Part shown: positions 24,197 to 31,883 of the stretch, in pieces
How the letters are laid out: each line of letters opens with the position of its first letter
Numbering within the stretch: the stretch's first letter is position 1
Origin: CAG-1138 sp964495385
GTDB taxonomy: Bacteria > Bacillota > Clostridia > Christensenellales > CAG-917
Assembly (NCBI GenBank): GCA_964495385.1
Contig: CAZBVO010000010.1
Coordinates: 1-52,133, forward strand
Direction: 5' to 3'
Length of the DNA: 52,133 bases
The notes under the pieces: generated by a model
Database searches by the model: none
What the model was told of the DNA's origin: nothing
What the model saw: the letters and a program-made list of their open reading frames with translations, nothing else
Program-made: the position numbers and the translations under genes

Positions 24197-24643
24197 TTAT
24201 TTTATTTCGGGTGGAGCAGGCAATTGATTTTTAATCGTATTGTTGATTTCTTCCGTCAACTTGATGTATTGTTCTATCTTTTCAAATCCCATCGAATCGA
24301 TGACCGTTGCAATGTTGTGGCACAATACGTCGTGAAGGCTTTCGGCTTGCAAGTCTCCCTTTTGTGTCAGCCGGACGGGGACGATTCGAGCATCGTTGCC
24401 GTCTTTTTCTTTAGAAATATATCCGCGGTTCTGCATTTTTCTTAACAGCACCGCAACTCTCGCCTCGCTGACGCACATGATTTCGCTTATTTTTCTTGCA
24501 GAAACAGGCGACGGGCTTTCTTTCAGTATGCGAAGAACCGCACCGACGCCGGTATTGGTGTCGTTAAACAATTTCAACAATTCAAAGGATTGACTTTGCA
24601 TCAGATGATTAAAAACAAAATCCACTTCTTTATAAGTTGCCAT
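24197..24643 (-). CDS. MarR family transcriptional regulator
   Basis: 148 residues, the normal size for a dimeric winged-helix MarR protein. The central DNA-binding part reads SARKISEIMCVSEARVAVLLRKMQNRGYI (recognition helix near 68-80) followed by the wing KEKDGNDARIVPVRLTQKG, with the Asp-x-Arg of the family wing. Flanking helices form the dimer region. TTGGAGGTTATCG precedes the ATG. A palindrome overlaps its own promoter start and a second lies before the HXXEE gene, which suggests autorepression and control of that gene. The ligand is unknown. Confidence 0.92.
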   Translation of the reverse strand: MATYKEVDFVFNHLMQSQSFELLKLFNDTNTGVGAVLRILKESPSPVSARKISEIMCVSEARVAVLLRKMQNRGYISKEKDGNDARIVPVRLTQKGDLQAESLHDVLCHNIATVIDSMGFEKIEQYIKLTEEINNTIKNQLPAPPEIK

Positions 24644-24659
24644 CGATAACCTCCAATAT

Positions 24660-24678
24660 TACTTAACCCGGTTTAGTA
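24660..24678. promoter_or_regulatory. Palindrome at marR promoter (putative autorepression operator)
   Basis: TACTTAAC-CCG-GTTTAGTA, one mismatch between arms, directly downstream of the -10 box and covering the predicted +1. The shared core with 24164-24180 is CTTAAC-3-GTTWAG. Confidence 0.7.
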
Positions 24679-24679
24679 T

Positions 24680-24708
24680 ATTGTAGCCTATGTTCTGCGT
24701 TTTGTCAA
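24680..24708 (-). promoter_or_regulatory. Promoter of marR
   Basis: On the minus strand, -35 TTGACA (24703-24708) and -10 TACAAT (24680-24685) have 17-bp spacing. Confidence 0.75.
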
Positions 24709-24777
24709 TAGCTTTAACCAAACTCGAAAGCGCAAAAAAAATAGTCCTGACTTTTCAATCAAGACTAACGTTTTTAA

Positions 24778-24853
24778 TGGAGCTGGTAGGCGGACTTGAA
24801 CCGCCGACCTGCTGATTACGAATCAGCTGCTCTACCGACTGAGCCATACCAGC
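24778..24853 (-). tRNA. tRNA-Thr(CGT)
   Basis: Cloverleaf on the minus strand with acceptor GCTGGTA/TACCAGC, anticodon loop TTCGTAA (anticodon CGT, reads ACG), T arm GGCGG/TTCAAGT/CCGCC, discriminator T and encoded CCA. Confidence 0.95.
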
Positions 24854-24874
24854 TTATTTTGTTAAGCAAGAAAC

Positions 24875-24903
24875 ATTATAGCACAAACTTTTGGATTGAT
24901 AAA
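24875..24903 (-). promoter_or_regulatory. Promoter of tRNA-Thr
   Basis: On the minus strand, -10 TATAAT (24875-24880) preceded by TGTGC (extended -10) with a weak -35 TTTATC (24898-24903) at 17 bp. Confidence 0.5.
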
Positions 24904-24972
24904 GCAGATTTGGGGACTTTTTGGTTTATTTTTAACTTTTTTTGCCAAAAATATAAAAAATCATCCCGTGGG

Positions 24973-25001
24973 TTGCAAACAGGGAAGAGATATGGTAAAA
25001 T
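24973..25001 (+). promoter_or_regulatory. Promoter of 6S RNA
   Basis: -35 TTGCAA (24973-24978) and -10 TAAAAT (24996-25001) have 17-bp spacing, which places +1 at about 25008, the first base of the RNA closing stem. Confidence 0.65.
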
Positions 25002-25007
25002 ATAATT

Positions 25008-25195
25008 GTCCTGCGATGTTCGATAACTGCGATAACGTTTTGGGCCACACTTATAAAAAGGGATTGCGCGTTCGTCGACGGGTGTTATGCCTTGCCTGAC
25101 GGCTGAGAGGAAAACCGAAGCTCGGCGGTAGCAAGTACCCACCCTGCTTTATCGCAGGTTCAAAAACCTATCGCAAGCGGCATAGGCGGGACTGA
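25008..25195 (+). ncRNA. ssrS: 6S RNA
   Basis: A transcript of about 188 nt with no open frame. The ends pair as GTCCTGC (25008-25014) with GCGGGAC (25186-25192). Conserved 6S segments are seen: GATGTTCG after the 5' closing stem and GCGGCAT before the 3' one, as in the E. coli RNA, with long imperfect stems on both sides of a central open region. 6S RNA mimics an open promoter and sequesters sigma-A RNA polymerase in stationary phase. It has its own promoter and is followed by a terminator hairpin shared with the pilin gene. Identification is by eye; a covariance-model search would settle it. Confidence 0.75.
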
Positions 25196-25205
25196 TTAAA
25201 AAACA

Positions 25206-25232
25206 AAAATCCACCGAAAATCGGTGGATTTT
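25206..25232. terminator. Bidirectional terminator between 6S RNA and pilin gene
   Basis: AAAATCCACCGA-AAA-TCGGTGGATTTT, followed by AAATTT on the plus strand and TTTTGTTT on the minus strand. Confidence 0.8.
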
Positions 25233-25244
25233 AAATTTGTATTG

Positions 25245-25733
25245 TTACCAAATGTTTTGACAGTAGCAAAACTTGCAATCTTTTCCGTTCTCATCTTTAA
25301 TCGTTATATTGCTGAGACTGCTGCCTGAATACGTCCAACCTTTTCCGAGAAAGGCAACGTAAACTTTGCTGCCCACCACTTCAACCAAAATGACGGATTT
25401 GTCGGACGGGCTGCCTACCGAAGTTGAAGGAAACGATTCGATATCGTATTCCGACGACGATGCCCGAGCCTTTATTTGATCAACCATCTTGGCTGTTCTT
25501 TGAGCATTGGTAAGAGAGTTGTCGCCTTTAGTTTCAAGGTTGTATTGAGGTATTGCGGCCACGGCAATGCGGAATATGCTTTCGGTGTTGTTTTTGGCGC
25601 CCACCTTTTTGTAGTTGTTGATGTAGTTCAAAACGCTCGGCACGGAAATGCCGGCAAGAATGGCCATAATTGCAATGACCACAATAAGTTCGACGAGAGT
25701 GAACCCTTTTTTAGTTTTGAACGTGTTTTTCAT
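25245..25733 (-). CDS. Type IV prepilin-like protein, orphan
   Basis: 162 residues. The class III prepilin leader KTKKG|FTLVELIVV places peptidase cleavage after Gly10, with Phe at +1 and the essential Glu at +5, followed by a hydrophobic helix to about residue 32. The globular part is short and ends in a cysteine cluster (DCKFCYCQ near 153-160) that could form disulfides outside the cell. Such proteins assemble into type IV pili or competence/secretion pseudopili. No pilus ATPase, platform protein or prepilin peptidase gene lies nearby. GAGGTAGATT precedes the ATG and a consensus promoter drives the gene alone. Confidence 0.88.
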   Translation of the reverse strand: MKNTFKTKKGFTLVELIVVIAIMAILAGISVPSVLNYINNYKKVGAKNNTESIFRIAVAAIPQYNLETKGDNSLTNAQRTAKMVDQIKARASSSEYDIESFPSTSVGSPSDKSVILVEVVGSKVYVAFLGKGWTYSGSSLSNITIKDENGKDCKFCYCQNIW

Positions 25734-25749
25734 AATCTACCTCTTATTT

Positions 25750-25778
25750 ATTATAATAACCCTTGAACGGATTGTCAA
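25750..25778 (-). promoter_or_regulatory. Consensus promoter of pilin gene
   Basis: On the minus strand, TTGACA (25773-25778) and TATAAT (25750-25755) have 17-bp spacing, identical to the sigma-A consensus. Confidence 0.8.
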
Positions 25779-25879
25779 TTAAACTGTTTTAATTCGGCCG
25801 ACACGCCGCAAAAAAAACCGTCGCTTTTTGCCGAGATTGCCTATTTGACGAAAAAATAGCGGTTTTTTGTTCAAAATGC

Positions 25880-25908
25880 TTTACAACGGGTTGCAAAAAT
25901 AATAAAAT
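25880..25908 (+). promoter_or_regulatory. Promoter of guaB
   Basis: -35 TTTACA (25880-25885) and -10 TAAAAT (25903-25908) have 17-bp spacing. Confidence 0.6.
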
Positions 25909-25943
25909 AGTTAAAATTTAATACGATTTAAGGAGAAACGAAC

Positions 25944-27595
25944 ATGGCCATTTTTTTTGACGAACCGTCCAGAACCTTCAGCGAATATTTGCTCGTTCCG
26001 GGCTACAGCGACGCAAATTGCATTCCCGAAAAAGTTTCGCTCGAAACTCCGCTTGCCAAGTTTAAAAAAGGCGAGCAACCGACCGTAAAACTTAACATTC
26101 CGCTTGTTTCGGCAATTATGCAGTCGGTTTCGGACGATAAAATGGCTGTTGCGTTGGCAAAAGAGGGCGGAGTAAGCTTCATTTACGGCAATCAATCCAT
26201 CGAAAGCGAAGCCGAAATGGTCAGAAAAGTAAAAAGCTACAAAGCGGGCTTCGTCACCAGCGATTCAAACATTAGGGCGGATGCGACGGTTGCGGACGTG
26301 GTTGCCCTTAAAGAGCGTTTCGGGCACAGCACCATTGCGGTTACGGACGACGGTTCGGCACACGGCAAGCTTTTGGGCATAGTTACAAGCAGAGATTATC
26401 GCATAAGCAGAATGCGCGGCGACGAAAAAGTTTGCGAATTTATGACTCCGCTCGAAAAACTCATAACCGCTCCCGACAGCGTCAGCCTTACCGAAGCAAA
26501 CGACATTATTTGGGATCACAAGCTCAATTCCTTGCCTATCGTGGACGACGAAGGGAGGCTGTGTTATTTCGTTTTCAGAAAGGATTACGACCAACACAAG
26601 GAAAATCCCAACGAACTTTTGGACGACGACAAGCGTTTTGTGGTCGGTGCCGGCGTAAACACTCGAGATTATGCCCAACGCATACCTGCACTCGTCGAGG
26701 CAGGGGCGGACGTGCTTTGCATCGACAGCAGTGAAGGATTTACCGAATGGCAAAAGAGGGTTATAGATTTTGTCAGGGAGCGCTACGGCGATTCGGTGAA
26801 AATCGGGGCCGGCAACGTGGTTGACGGCGAAGGTTTCAGGTTTTTGGCAGAGGCGGGCGCCGATTTCGTCAAAGTGGGTATCGGCGGCGGAAGCATCTGC
26901 ATCACTCGCGAAACCAAAGGCATCGGACGCGGACAGGCTACGGCGGTCATCGACGTGGCAAAAGCGAGAGACGACTATTTCGAGCAGACGGGGATATATG
27001 TGCCTGTGTGCTCGGACGGCGGCATAGTTTTGGATTATCACATCACGCTTGCGTTGGCTATGGNNNNNNNNNNNNNNNNNNNNNNNNNNNNNNNNNNNNN
27101 NNNNNNNNNNNNNNNNNNNNNNNNNNNNNNNNNNNNNNNNNNNNNNNNNNNNNNNNNNNNNNNTGCTCGGACGGCGGCATAGTTTTGGATTATCACATCA
27201 CGCTTGCGTTGGCTATGGGTGCGGATTTTTGTATGCTCGGCCGCTATTTCAGTCGTTTTGACGAAAGTCCGACGGAAAAAGTGTTGGTCAACGGAACGTA
27301 TATGAAAGAATATTGGGGCGAGGGAAGCGCAAGGGCCAGAAATTGGCAACGTTACGACCTTGGCGGAAAAGGCGGACACGCATTTGTCGAAGGCGTGGAC
27401 AGCTACGTCCCTTATGCCGGACGACTTCACGACAACGTGACGGTTACGGCAAACAAAATAAAAAGCGCAATGTGCAACTGCGGAGCCTTGACCATCGGCG
27501 AGCTTCGTCAAAAGGCAAAACTTACCTTGGTAAGCAGCATCGGCATCGTTGAGGGCGGAGCGCACGACGTGGTGGTAAAAAACAATAACAACTGA
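25944..27595 (+). CDS. guaB: IMP dehydrogenase (interrupted in this assembly by a false gap)
   Basis: Catalyses NAD-dependent oxidation of IMP to XMP, the committed step of GMP synthesis, in the cytosol. A (beta/alpha)8 barrel is interrupted by two CBS domains (about 95-215). Catalytic Cys319 lies in GGGSICITRETKGIGRGQ, and the flap has WGEGSARARNWQRYDLGG with the Arg-Tyr pair. The frame breaks at the N run, but 55 bases before it (27009-27063) are repeated exactly after it (27164-27218). Removing one copy plus the 100 N restores a single 498-residue frame of normal length. AAGGAGAAACGAAC precedes the ATG. The sequence is of the Tritrichomonas-like type rather than the common bacterial GVGVPQ type. 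Confidence 0.93.
27009..27218. repeat. 55-bp exact duplication flanking a 100-N gap (assembly artefact)
   Basis: 27009-27063 equals 27164-27218 base for base, and 27064-27163 is exactly 100 N. This is the signature of two contigs that overlap by 55 bp but were scaffolded without merging. Confidence 0.93.
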
Positions 27596-27642
27596 CAAAA
27601 AACACAAATTTGGCCGTGCAAGGCCGTATAGGAGATGATAAT

Positions 27643-28194
27643 ATGAACAAAACAAAAGCGGTTCAGGCGTTTACGAATCACATCATAACGTCTGTTGTGA
27701 TTATCGCGGTGGGGGTGCTGTTTGCAATTTTCAAGTCGGACGTTTTCCGTATTTTGCTTACGGTTATAGGCGCGCTTGTATTTTTGCTCGGAGTGTTCGA
27801 GGTGGTTCGTCGCATTCGCCTTTGGGAAGGTATAGTCGAAATGCTTATCGGCGCATTTGTCATAGTGGGGGCTTGGTTGCTGTTTAACGTGGCCGCTCTG
27901 ATTGCAGGTATCGGAATGTTGATTGCCGCAGCAATAAGACTTTACGATTTTATAAAAAGCGGCAAAAAAATCAAAGTTTACGTCATTGATTTTGTCGGCA
28001 TACTGTGTTTGATAATTTTCGGTGCGCTTCTTGTTGCCGGATATGCCGCGGCGATACTGGATATGTTGCTGTTGGTCAGCGGAATTTTGCTTATCGTATG
28101 GGGCATAGTAGACCTTGTTTTGGCATTGACGGTTTTGTCGAAAGCTAAAAAGCAATACGCCAAAAAAGACGGCGACGCAGATAAAATTGAATGA
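27643..28194 (+). CDS. DUF308/HdeD-like small membrane protein
   Basis: 183 residues with about six hydrophobic helices in a repeating pattern (VFRILLTVIGALVFLLGVFE, then IVEMLIGAFVIVGAWLLF and MLLLVSGILLIVWGIVDLVL), the pattern of the DUF308/HdeD family. HdeD in E. coli is linked to acid resistance; the function of Firmicute members is unknown. The C-terminus is charged (KKQYAKKDGDADKIE) and predicted cytosolic. AGGAGATGATAAT precedes the ATG. It lies 47 bp after guaB with no terminator between, so it may be read from the guaB promoter. Confidence 0.78.
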   Translation: MNKTKAVQAFTNHIITSVVIIAVGVLFAIFKSDVFRILLTVIGALVFLLGVFEVVRRIRLWEGIVEMLIGAFVIVGAWLLFNVAALIAGIGMLIAAAIRLYDFIKSGKKIKVYVIDFVGILCLIIFGALLVAGYAAAILDMLLLVSGILLIVWGIVDLVLALTVLSKAKKQYAKKDGDADKIE

Positions 28195-28223
28195 TAAACA
28201 CGCTTTTTGAACAATTTGCACAA

Positions 28224-28255
28224 AAAAACGCTTCCCTTGTCGGGAAGCGTTTTTG
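28224..28255. terminator. Bidirectional terminator between DUF308 and aminotransferase genes
   Basis: AAAAACGCTTCCC/GGGAAGCGTTTTT hairpin with T runs on both strands. Confidence 0.88.
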
Positions 28256-28262
28256 ATTTTTG

Positions 28263-29525
28263 TTAAGCGATAGGATGATTCTTTCTGACTGCTTCGAATG
28301 CTTCGTCTGCAATCTGGATGCTTTCTTCAATCTGCTCGTCGGTGAGACTGTAGTTGATGAAGTGATTGTGGTGAGAAGCAAGGAACATGCCGCGTTTGAC
28401 GCATTCGCAAATCCATTCTTGATGCAGGAAGAAGTTTTGATCAGGATCGGCAACTCTCAAATAGAACAGGCTCGGTTCGCCGGAAACGACAAGGTTGAAG
28501 CCCCATTTGTCGGCAACTCTCTTGAAGCCGTCCATAAGTTTTTGGCCTTTTTCGAGCAACACTTTCGGGCCGCCCAATCTTTCCATTTTTTCCAAGCAAG
28601 CTTTGCCTGCCGCAAACGGAGCCGCGCTCATCCAGTAGCTGCCGGTGTAGCTGATGCTGGAAGCGGTGCCGCGGAATTTTTGTTTGCCGCAAAGTGCGCT
28701 TACGTTGTAGCCGTTTGCAAGTGCTTTGCAGAAGCAGATGAGGTCGGCGTCGAAACCGTAGTAACGGTCGCTGCCTCTAAGGTCGAGACGGAAGCCGCAT
28801 CTTACGTCGTCGATGACAAGAACGATGCCTTCTTCGTCGCAGATCTTTCTGACTGCTTGCCAATAGCCCGGTTCAGGAACGATGTTGTCGGTGAAGTTGC
28901 CGTGCATGTACGGAGTAGCGATGAAAGCGGCGATTTCGCCTTTGTTTTCACGAACTACCTTTCTGAGGCCTTCGATATCGTTGAAGTTTACCATGAGGTT
29001 GTTGCAAACGTCTTCGTGGATGGTGCCCGGGCAAGCTTCGTTTTGAGTCCAAGGAGATACGCCGTGATAGTAGCCTTTTACGAGGATGAGTTTTTTACGT
29101 CCGGTGTAGGCACGGCTGATCATCATTGCAAACTGAGTTACGTCGTTGCCGTTTTTGGCAAAGAATGCCCAATCGCGATCCGCAACGCGGCAAAGCGTTT
29201 CGGCAAAGTCGATCATAGCGGTGGACGGAGAAGTGGTGCAGTTGCATTTTTCGTACTGAGCACGGGCAGCTGCGTCGACGTCGTCGTCGTTGTAGCCCAA
29301 AACGTTCGGGCCGTATGCGCACATATAGTCGATGTAACGGTTGCCGTCAACGTCCCAAAATTCGCTGCCTTTGGCTCTTTCGCCAAACAGAGGCCATTCG
29401 GTTACCGGGATCATGCAGCCTTCGGAAGGACCGAGGTGACCATAAACGCCGGCCGGGATGCATTTTACCGCACGGGCAAATTCAGCTTGAGATCTTTCAT
29501 GTGTATAGATAGGGTGTTTTTCCAT
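28263..29525 (-). CDS. Class III PLP-dependent aminotransferase (glutamate-1-semialdehyde aminomutase-like)
   Basis: 420 residues of fold-type I. The PLP lysine is Lys267 in FCKALANGYN, and the cofactor-ring Asp lies in VLVIDDVRCGF (near 238-246). WDVDGNRYIDYMCAYGPNVLGY near 57-78 is the usual N-terminal class III motif. The nearest family I recognise is the glutamate-1-semialdehyde aminomutase group, but no other haem genes lie nearby and the catalytic surroundings differ, so another amino or keto substrate is likely. GGAGGAATAAATT precedes the ATG. It follows an SCP2-like gene by 14 bp, so the two are cotranscribed and probably work on the same compound. Confidence 0.85.
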   Translation of the reverse strand: MEKHPIYTHERSQAEFARAVKCIPAGVYGHLGPSEGCMIPVTEWPLFGERAKGSEFWDVDGNRYIDYMCAYGPNVLGYNDDDVDAAARAQYEKCNCTTSPSTAMIDFAETLCRVADRDWAFFAKNGNDVTQFAMMISRAYTGRKKLILVKGYYHGVSPWTQNEACPGTIHEDVCNNLMVNFNDIEGLRKVVRENKGEIAAFIATPYMHGNFTDNIVPEPGYWQAVRKICDEEGIVLVIDDVRCGFRLDLRGSDRYYGFDADLICFCKALANGYNVSALCGKQKFRGTASSISYTGSYWMSAAPFAAGKACLEKMERLGGPKVLLEKGQKLMDGFKRVADKWGFNLVVSGEPSLFYLRVADPDQNFFLHQEWICECVKRGMFLASHHNHFINYSLTDEQIEESIQIADEAFEAVRKNHPIA

Positions 29526-29539
29526 AATTTATTCCTCCA

Positions 29540-30307
29540 TTATGCAAGATATTCCGGAACCAGGTTGAGGCATTTGTTGAGGTCGTCCAACATAAAGCAC
29601 ATACCTGACATGGCGATGTCGCCGGTGCCGATGCAAGTCATAGCGTCCAAAGTGCCGTCGATAACGCCTTTGGTTACGGCTAAGTCGCGGAACTTGAAGA
29701 TTGCGCGCGGATTTGTTGACGGAGCACGGTGGAAGGTCAAAACGCCGTTTTTCTTCAAAATGTACTGTTCGGCAATGCCCGGGATGATCATTGCCGCTTC
29801 GCCGTCTGCCCAATGTTTGTTGGCAACTTTGCCTTTCGGATCGTGATTACCGATTTCGGCAATTGCGGCACCCATTGCGCTGAAGGTGAGAAGTACGGAC
29901 AGTTTCAGTTCGTCTTCGTTGGCGAAAGTGGTCTGACGCATAACTTTTGCCATTTTGTCGGTCAAAACGTTGAACGGGCTTTGTTTGTCCAGAACGAATT
30001 TGATTTTCGTAAGGCCTTTCGTCGGCATAACGGATGCCTTTCCGCCGGCAACCATTTTGTTGAAGTCGTCGCAACTCGGGAAGCTGAGGCCGATGTCGTA
30101 ATGATCGCCCTTGTTGTAAGGTCTTGCGGTTACGTCACCGTTTTTGAAAGCAAGAACGCCGTCAGGTCCGTCTTTGATTTTAAAACGGATGGCGATGTTT
30201 TTTTGCTTAGCCAATTCTCTTGCCTGTGCGTCGAGTTTGCAGTAGGTTTCGAGAGTTCCCATGGCAGCATAAAAGTTTACGAATGCTAAAGCTTTGGAAT
30301 CAGTCAA
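29540..30307 (-). CDS. SCP2 sterol-carrier-like lipid-binding protein
   Basis: 255 residues, soluble, no signal peptide. Residues about 37-110 resemble an SCP2 fold: IRFKIKDGPDGVLAFKNGDVTA, then the FPSCDDFNKMVAGG helix and the GLTKIKF strand. The C-terminal half (about 115-255) is less familiar. SCP2 domains form a hydrophobic tunnel for acyl or isoprenoid ligands. The start codon is TTG (30305-30307) with AAGGAGG upstream, giving a first gene of a two-gene operon with the class III aminotransferase. The pairing suggests binding or presentation of a hydrophobic amino substrate, which is inference only. Confidence 0.65.
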   Translation of the reverse strand: MTDSKALAFVNFYAAMGTLETYCKLDAQARELAKQKNIAIRFKIKDGPDGVLAFKNGDVTARPYNKGDHYDIGLSFPSCDDFNKMVAGGKASVMPTKGLTKIKFVLDKQSPFNVLTDKMAKVMRQTTFANEDELKLSVLLTFSAMGAAIAEIGNHDPKGKVANKHWADGEAAMIIPGIAEQYILKKNGVLTFHRAPSTNPRAIFKFRDLAVTKGVIDGTLDAMTCIGTGDIAMSGMCFMLDDLNKCLNLVPEYLA

Positions 30308-30354
30308 AATAATTTCCTCCTTATTTTTTGGCGATTAGCCGTCATATTAAATTT

Positions 30355-30384
30355 ATTGTAACATACCGAAAATGCATTTGTAAA
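30355..30384 (-). promoter_or_regulatory. Promoter of SCP2-aminotransferase operon
   Basis: On the minus strand, -35 TTTACA (30379-30384) and -10 TACAAT (30355-30360) have 18-bp spacing. Confidence 0.6.
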
Positions 30385-30440
30385 TACAATTTTTTAAAAA
30401 CTTTTCGAAATTTTTCCATTTTTTTCACGGTTTCGGCATT

Positions 30441-31547
30441 TTAAAAGACATAGTAGAAAATACTGTCTATCGGATTTATCGCCTTGTTAAAGAGGTTAGC
30501 TCCCTCGTAATATTTGTAGGCGGCCGATTCGAAACAGATGTAAATTCGCCCGTTGCAGACGTCCACGTCTTCGGTCATAGGAGGGCAGACAACGGTTTTT
30601 GTGAGGTTGCTTTGGTCCAATATCACAAGTTTTACGGTGCCTTGAGAAAGTTCTATGGTTCTTTCGAAAGCATCGGCGACGACAGTGTGCAAAAACAGGG
30701 TGCTGTCGTTTTTGCGGCCGTAACTTTGCGAGAGAACGGCAAGGTTGTTTTTGGCGTCGTAATCAAAGCCCTGAATGCGTTCGGTGTGGCTGAAAGCGAG
30801 ACTCGGAACTGCCCAATCGCCGCTTGACGAGACGTTTTTAATGCCAAAAGTGCTGTTTTCGTCAACATCCAACATAAGTGTCAGGGCAGTGTTCAAGTCG
30901 TCGTCGGCGGTCAAAACGTGATGAGACATATCGGTGACGTAGCTGTTTTTAGCATATTCGAATTCACCGACAAAAAGCTTGCCGTCGGAATAGGAGACGT
31001 AGCTGGCGTTGACGTCCACACGGGCATAACCGTCAAACGAAAGCTCTAAGTGCGCGCCCCCTGACGTTATCGCTTGCTTTGAAAGGTGGTACAGTTTTTT
31101 GCCGTTGGACACAAAAACGTGCTTTTCGGTGACGGCTATGCCGCCCGAGTGGCCGGTGTAAGCTTCGGAATCGGACAGGGAAAGGATGATTTCCTTGACG
31201 AAGTTGCCGTTTTTGTCCATAACGAAAATTACAGAGTTTTGATTGTCGTCAAAGTAGCCCGTTATGTAGGTTTGGGAGGTGAATTCGTCGTAAGCCACGC
31301 CCTGCGGAATGAATTTTTGTTTAAGTCCCGGTATGGCGCAATGGAAGTCGGCATTTTGGTAAAAATCGTCGTATTCGTCGGACGTCTGTTCGCACGAAGC
31401 GACAAATTCGGCCGTGTAAACGAGGCTCGGATCGGGGATATAGTCACCATCCGGCTCGGGTTTTGGGGAAGGGTTGCCGTCGTTTCCGCAACCCGAAAGG
31501 CTCAAAACGAGTATAACGGCAATAAGTATAATAACGGTTTTTTTCAT
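30441..31547 (-). CDS. Propeller-like surface lipoprotein, function unknown
   Basis: 368 residues. The signal peptide ends in the lipobox LSGC (Cys20), followed by a Pro/Asp/Gly linker. The mature part has repeated short strand motifs (QGVAYDEFTSQTYITGYF, GGIAVTEKHVFVSNGKKLYHLS, YSDGKLFVGEFEY, QGFDYDAKNNLAVLSQSYG, VCNGRIYICFES) at intervals expected for beta-propeller blades. No catalytic motif is recognised. It would be attached to the outer face of the membrane, perhaps binding a ligand or wall component. AGGAGGCAATC precedes the ATG. No convincing terminator was seen downstream. Confidence 0.7.
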   Translation of the reverse strand: MKKTVIILIAVILVLSLSGCGNDGNPSPKPEPDGDYIPDPSLVYTAEFVASCEQTSDEYDDFYQNADFHCAIPGLKQKFIPQGVAYDEFTSQTYITGYFDDNQNSVIFVMDKNGNFVKEIILSLSDSEAYTGHSGGIAVTEKHVFVSNGKKLYHLSKQAITSGGAHLELSFDGYARVDVNASYVSYSDGKLFVGEFEYAKNSYVTDMSHHVLTADDDLNTALTLMLDVDENSTFGIKNVSSSGDWAVPSLAFSHTERIQGFDYDAKNNLAVLSQSYGRKNDSTLFLHTVVADAFERTIELSQGTVKLVILDQSNLTKTVVCPPMTEDVDVCNGRIYICFESAAYKYYEGANLFNKAINPIDSIFYYVF

Positions 31548-31570
31548 GATTGCCTCCTGTTGTTTTCTTT

Positions 31571-31599
31571 ATTGTGCCACATATTTTAGCGCCGCGCAA
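31571..31599 (-). promoter_or_regulatory. Candidate promoter of propeller lipoprotein
   Basis: On the minus strand, -35 TTGCGC (31594-31599) and -10 CACAAT (31571-31576) have 17-bp spacing; both boxes are imperfect. Confidence 0.4.
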
Positions 31600-31692
31600 C
31601 GGCTTTGCAAAAAAAGCGAGCAAATTTTTTTAAATATCTTGATTTTTATAATGCGGTAGTATAAAATTAAAAAAAGCAACCGCAAATTGTAG

Positions 31693-31731
31693 GCCGCAAC
31701 TTAGCATTGCGGCAATGCAACCGCAGGTTGC
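31693..31731. repeat. Two adjacent hairpins upstream of the asparaginase promoter
   Basis: CCGCAA-CTTAGCA-TTGCGG and GCAACC-GCA-GGTTGC lie side by side just before the -35 box. They have no T run and no gene; they may be remnants of a terminator, a protein-binding site or a small repeat element. Confidence 0.35.
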
Positions 31732-31760
31732 TTGTTTGTGGCGGCAAGGTCTGCTATAAT
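31732..31760 (+). promoter_or_regulatory. Promoter of asparaginase-TldD-TldE operon
   Basis: -35 TTGTTT (31732-31737) and -10 TATAAT (31755-31760) have 17-bp spacing, with an extended TGC. A leader of about 115 nt with small hairpins follows. Confidence 0.6.
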
Positions 31761-31883
31761 GCAAGCGGAAGGCTTGTTTGCAAGGGCTTTTCGCCCGTGT
31801 TTGCGATTTAGATAAAACCGCAGGCGGTGCAAAAACTTTTTTGCCGACCGCAAAACTATGGAATAAATTTAAGGATGGCCCTT

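Noticed and set aside
27064..27163. Mobile element or pseudogene break in guaB
   Set aside because: The interruption is exactly 100 N and is bounded by an exact 55-bp overlap, which is explained by scaffolding without merging.
28263..29525. Assignment of the aminotransferase as hemL in haem synthesis
   Set aside because: No other tetrapyrrole genes are present, and it is paired with an SCP2-like gene; only the class III family is supported.
28260..29846. 528-codon plus-strand frame spanning the aminotransferase and part of the SCP2-like gene
   Set aside because: It crosses two well-supported minus-strand genes and a terminator, and lacks start signals.
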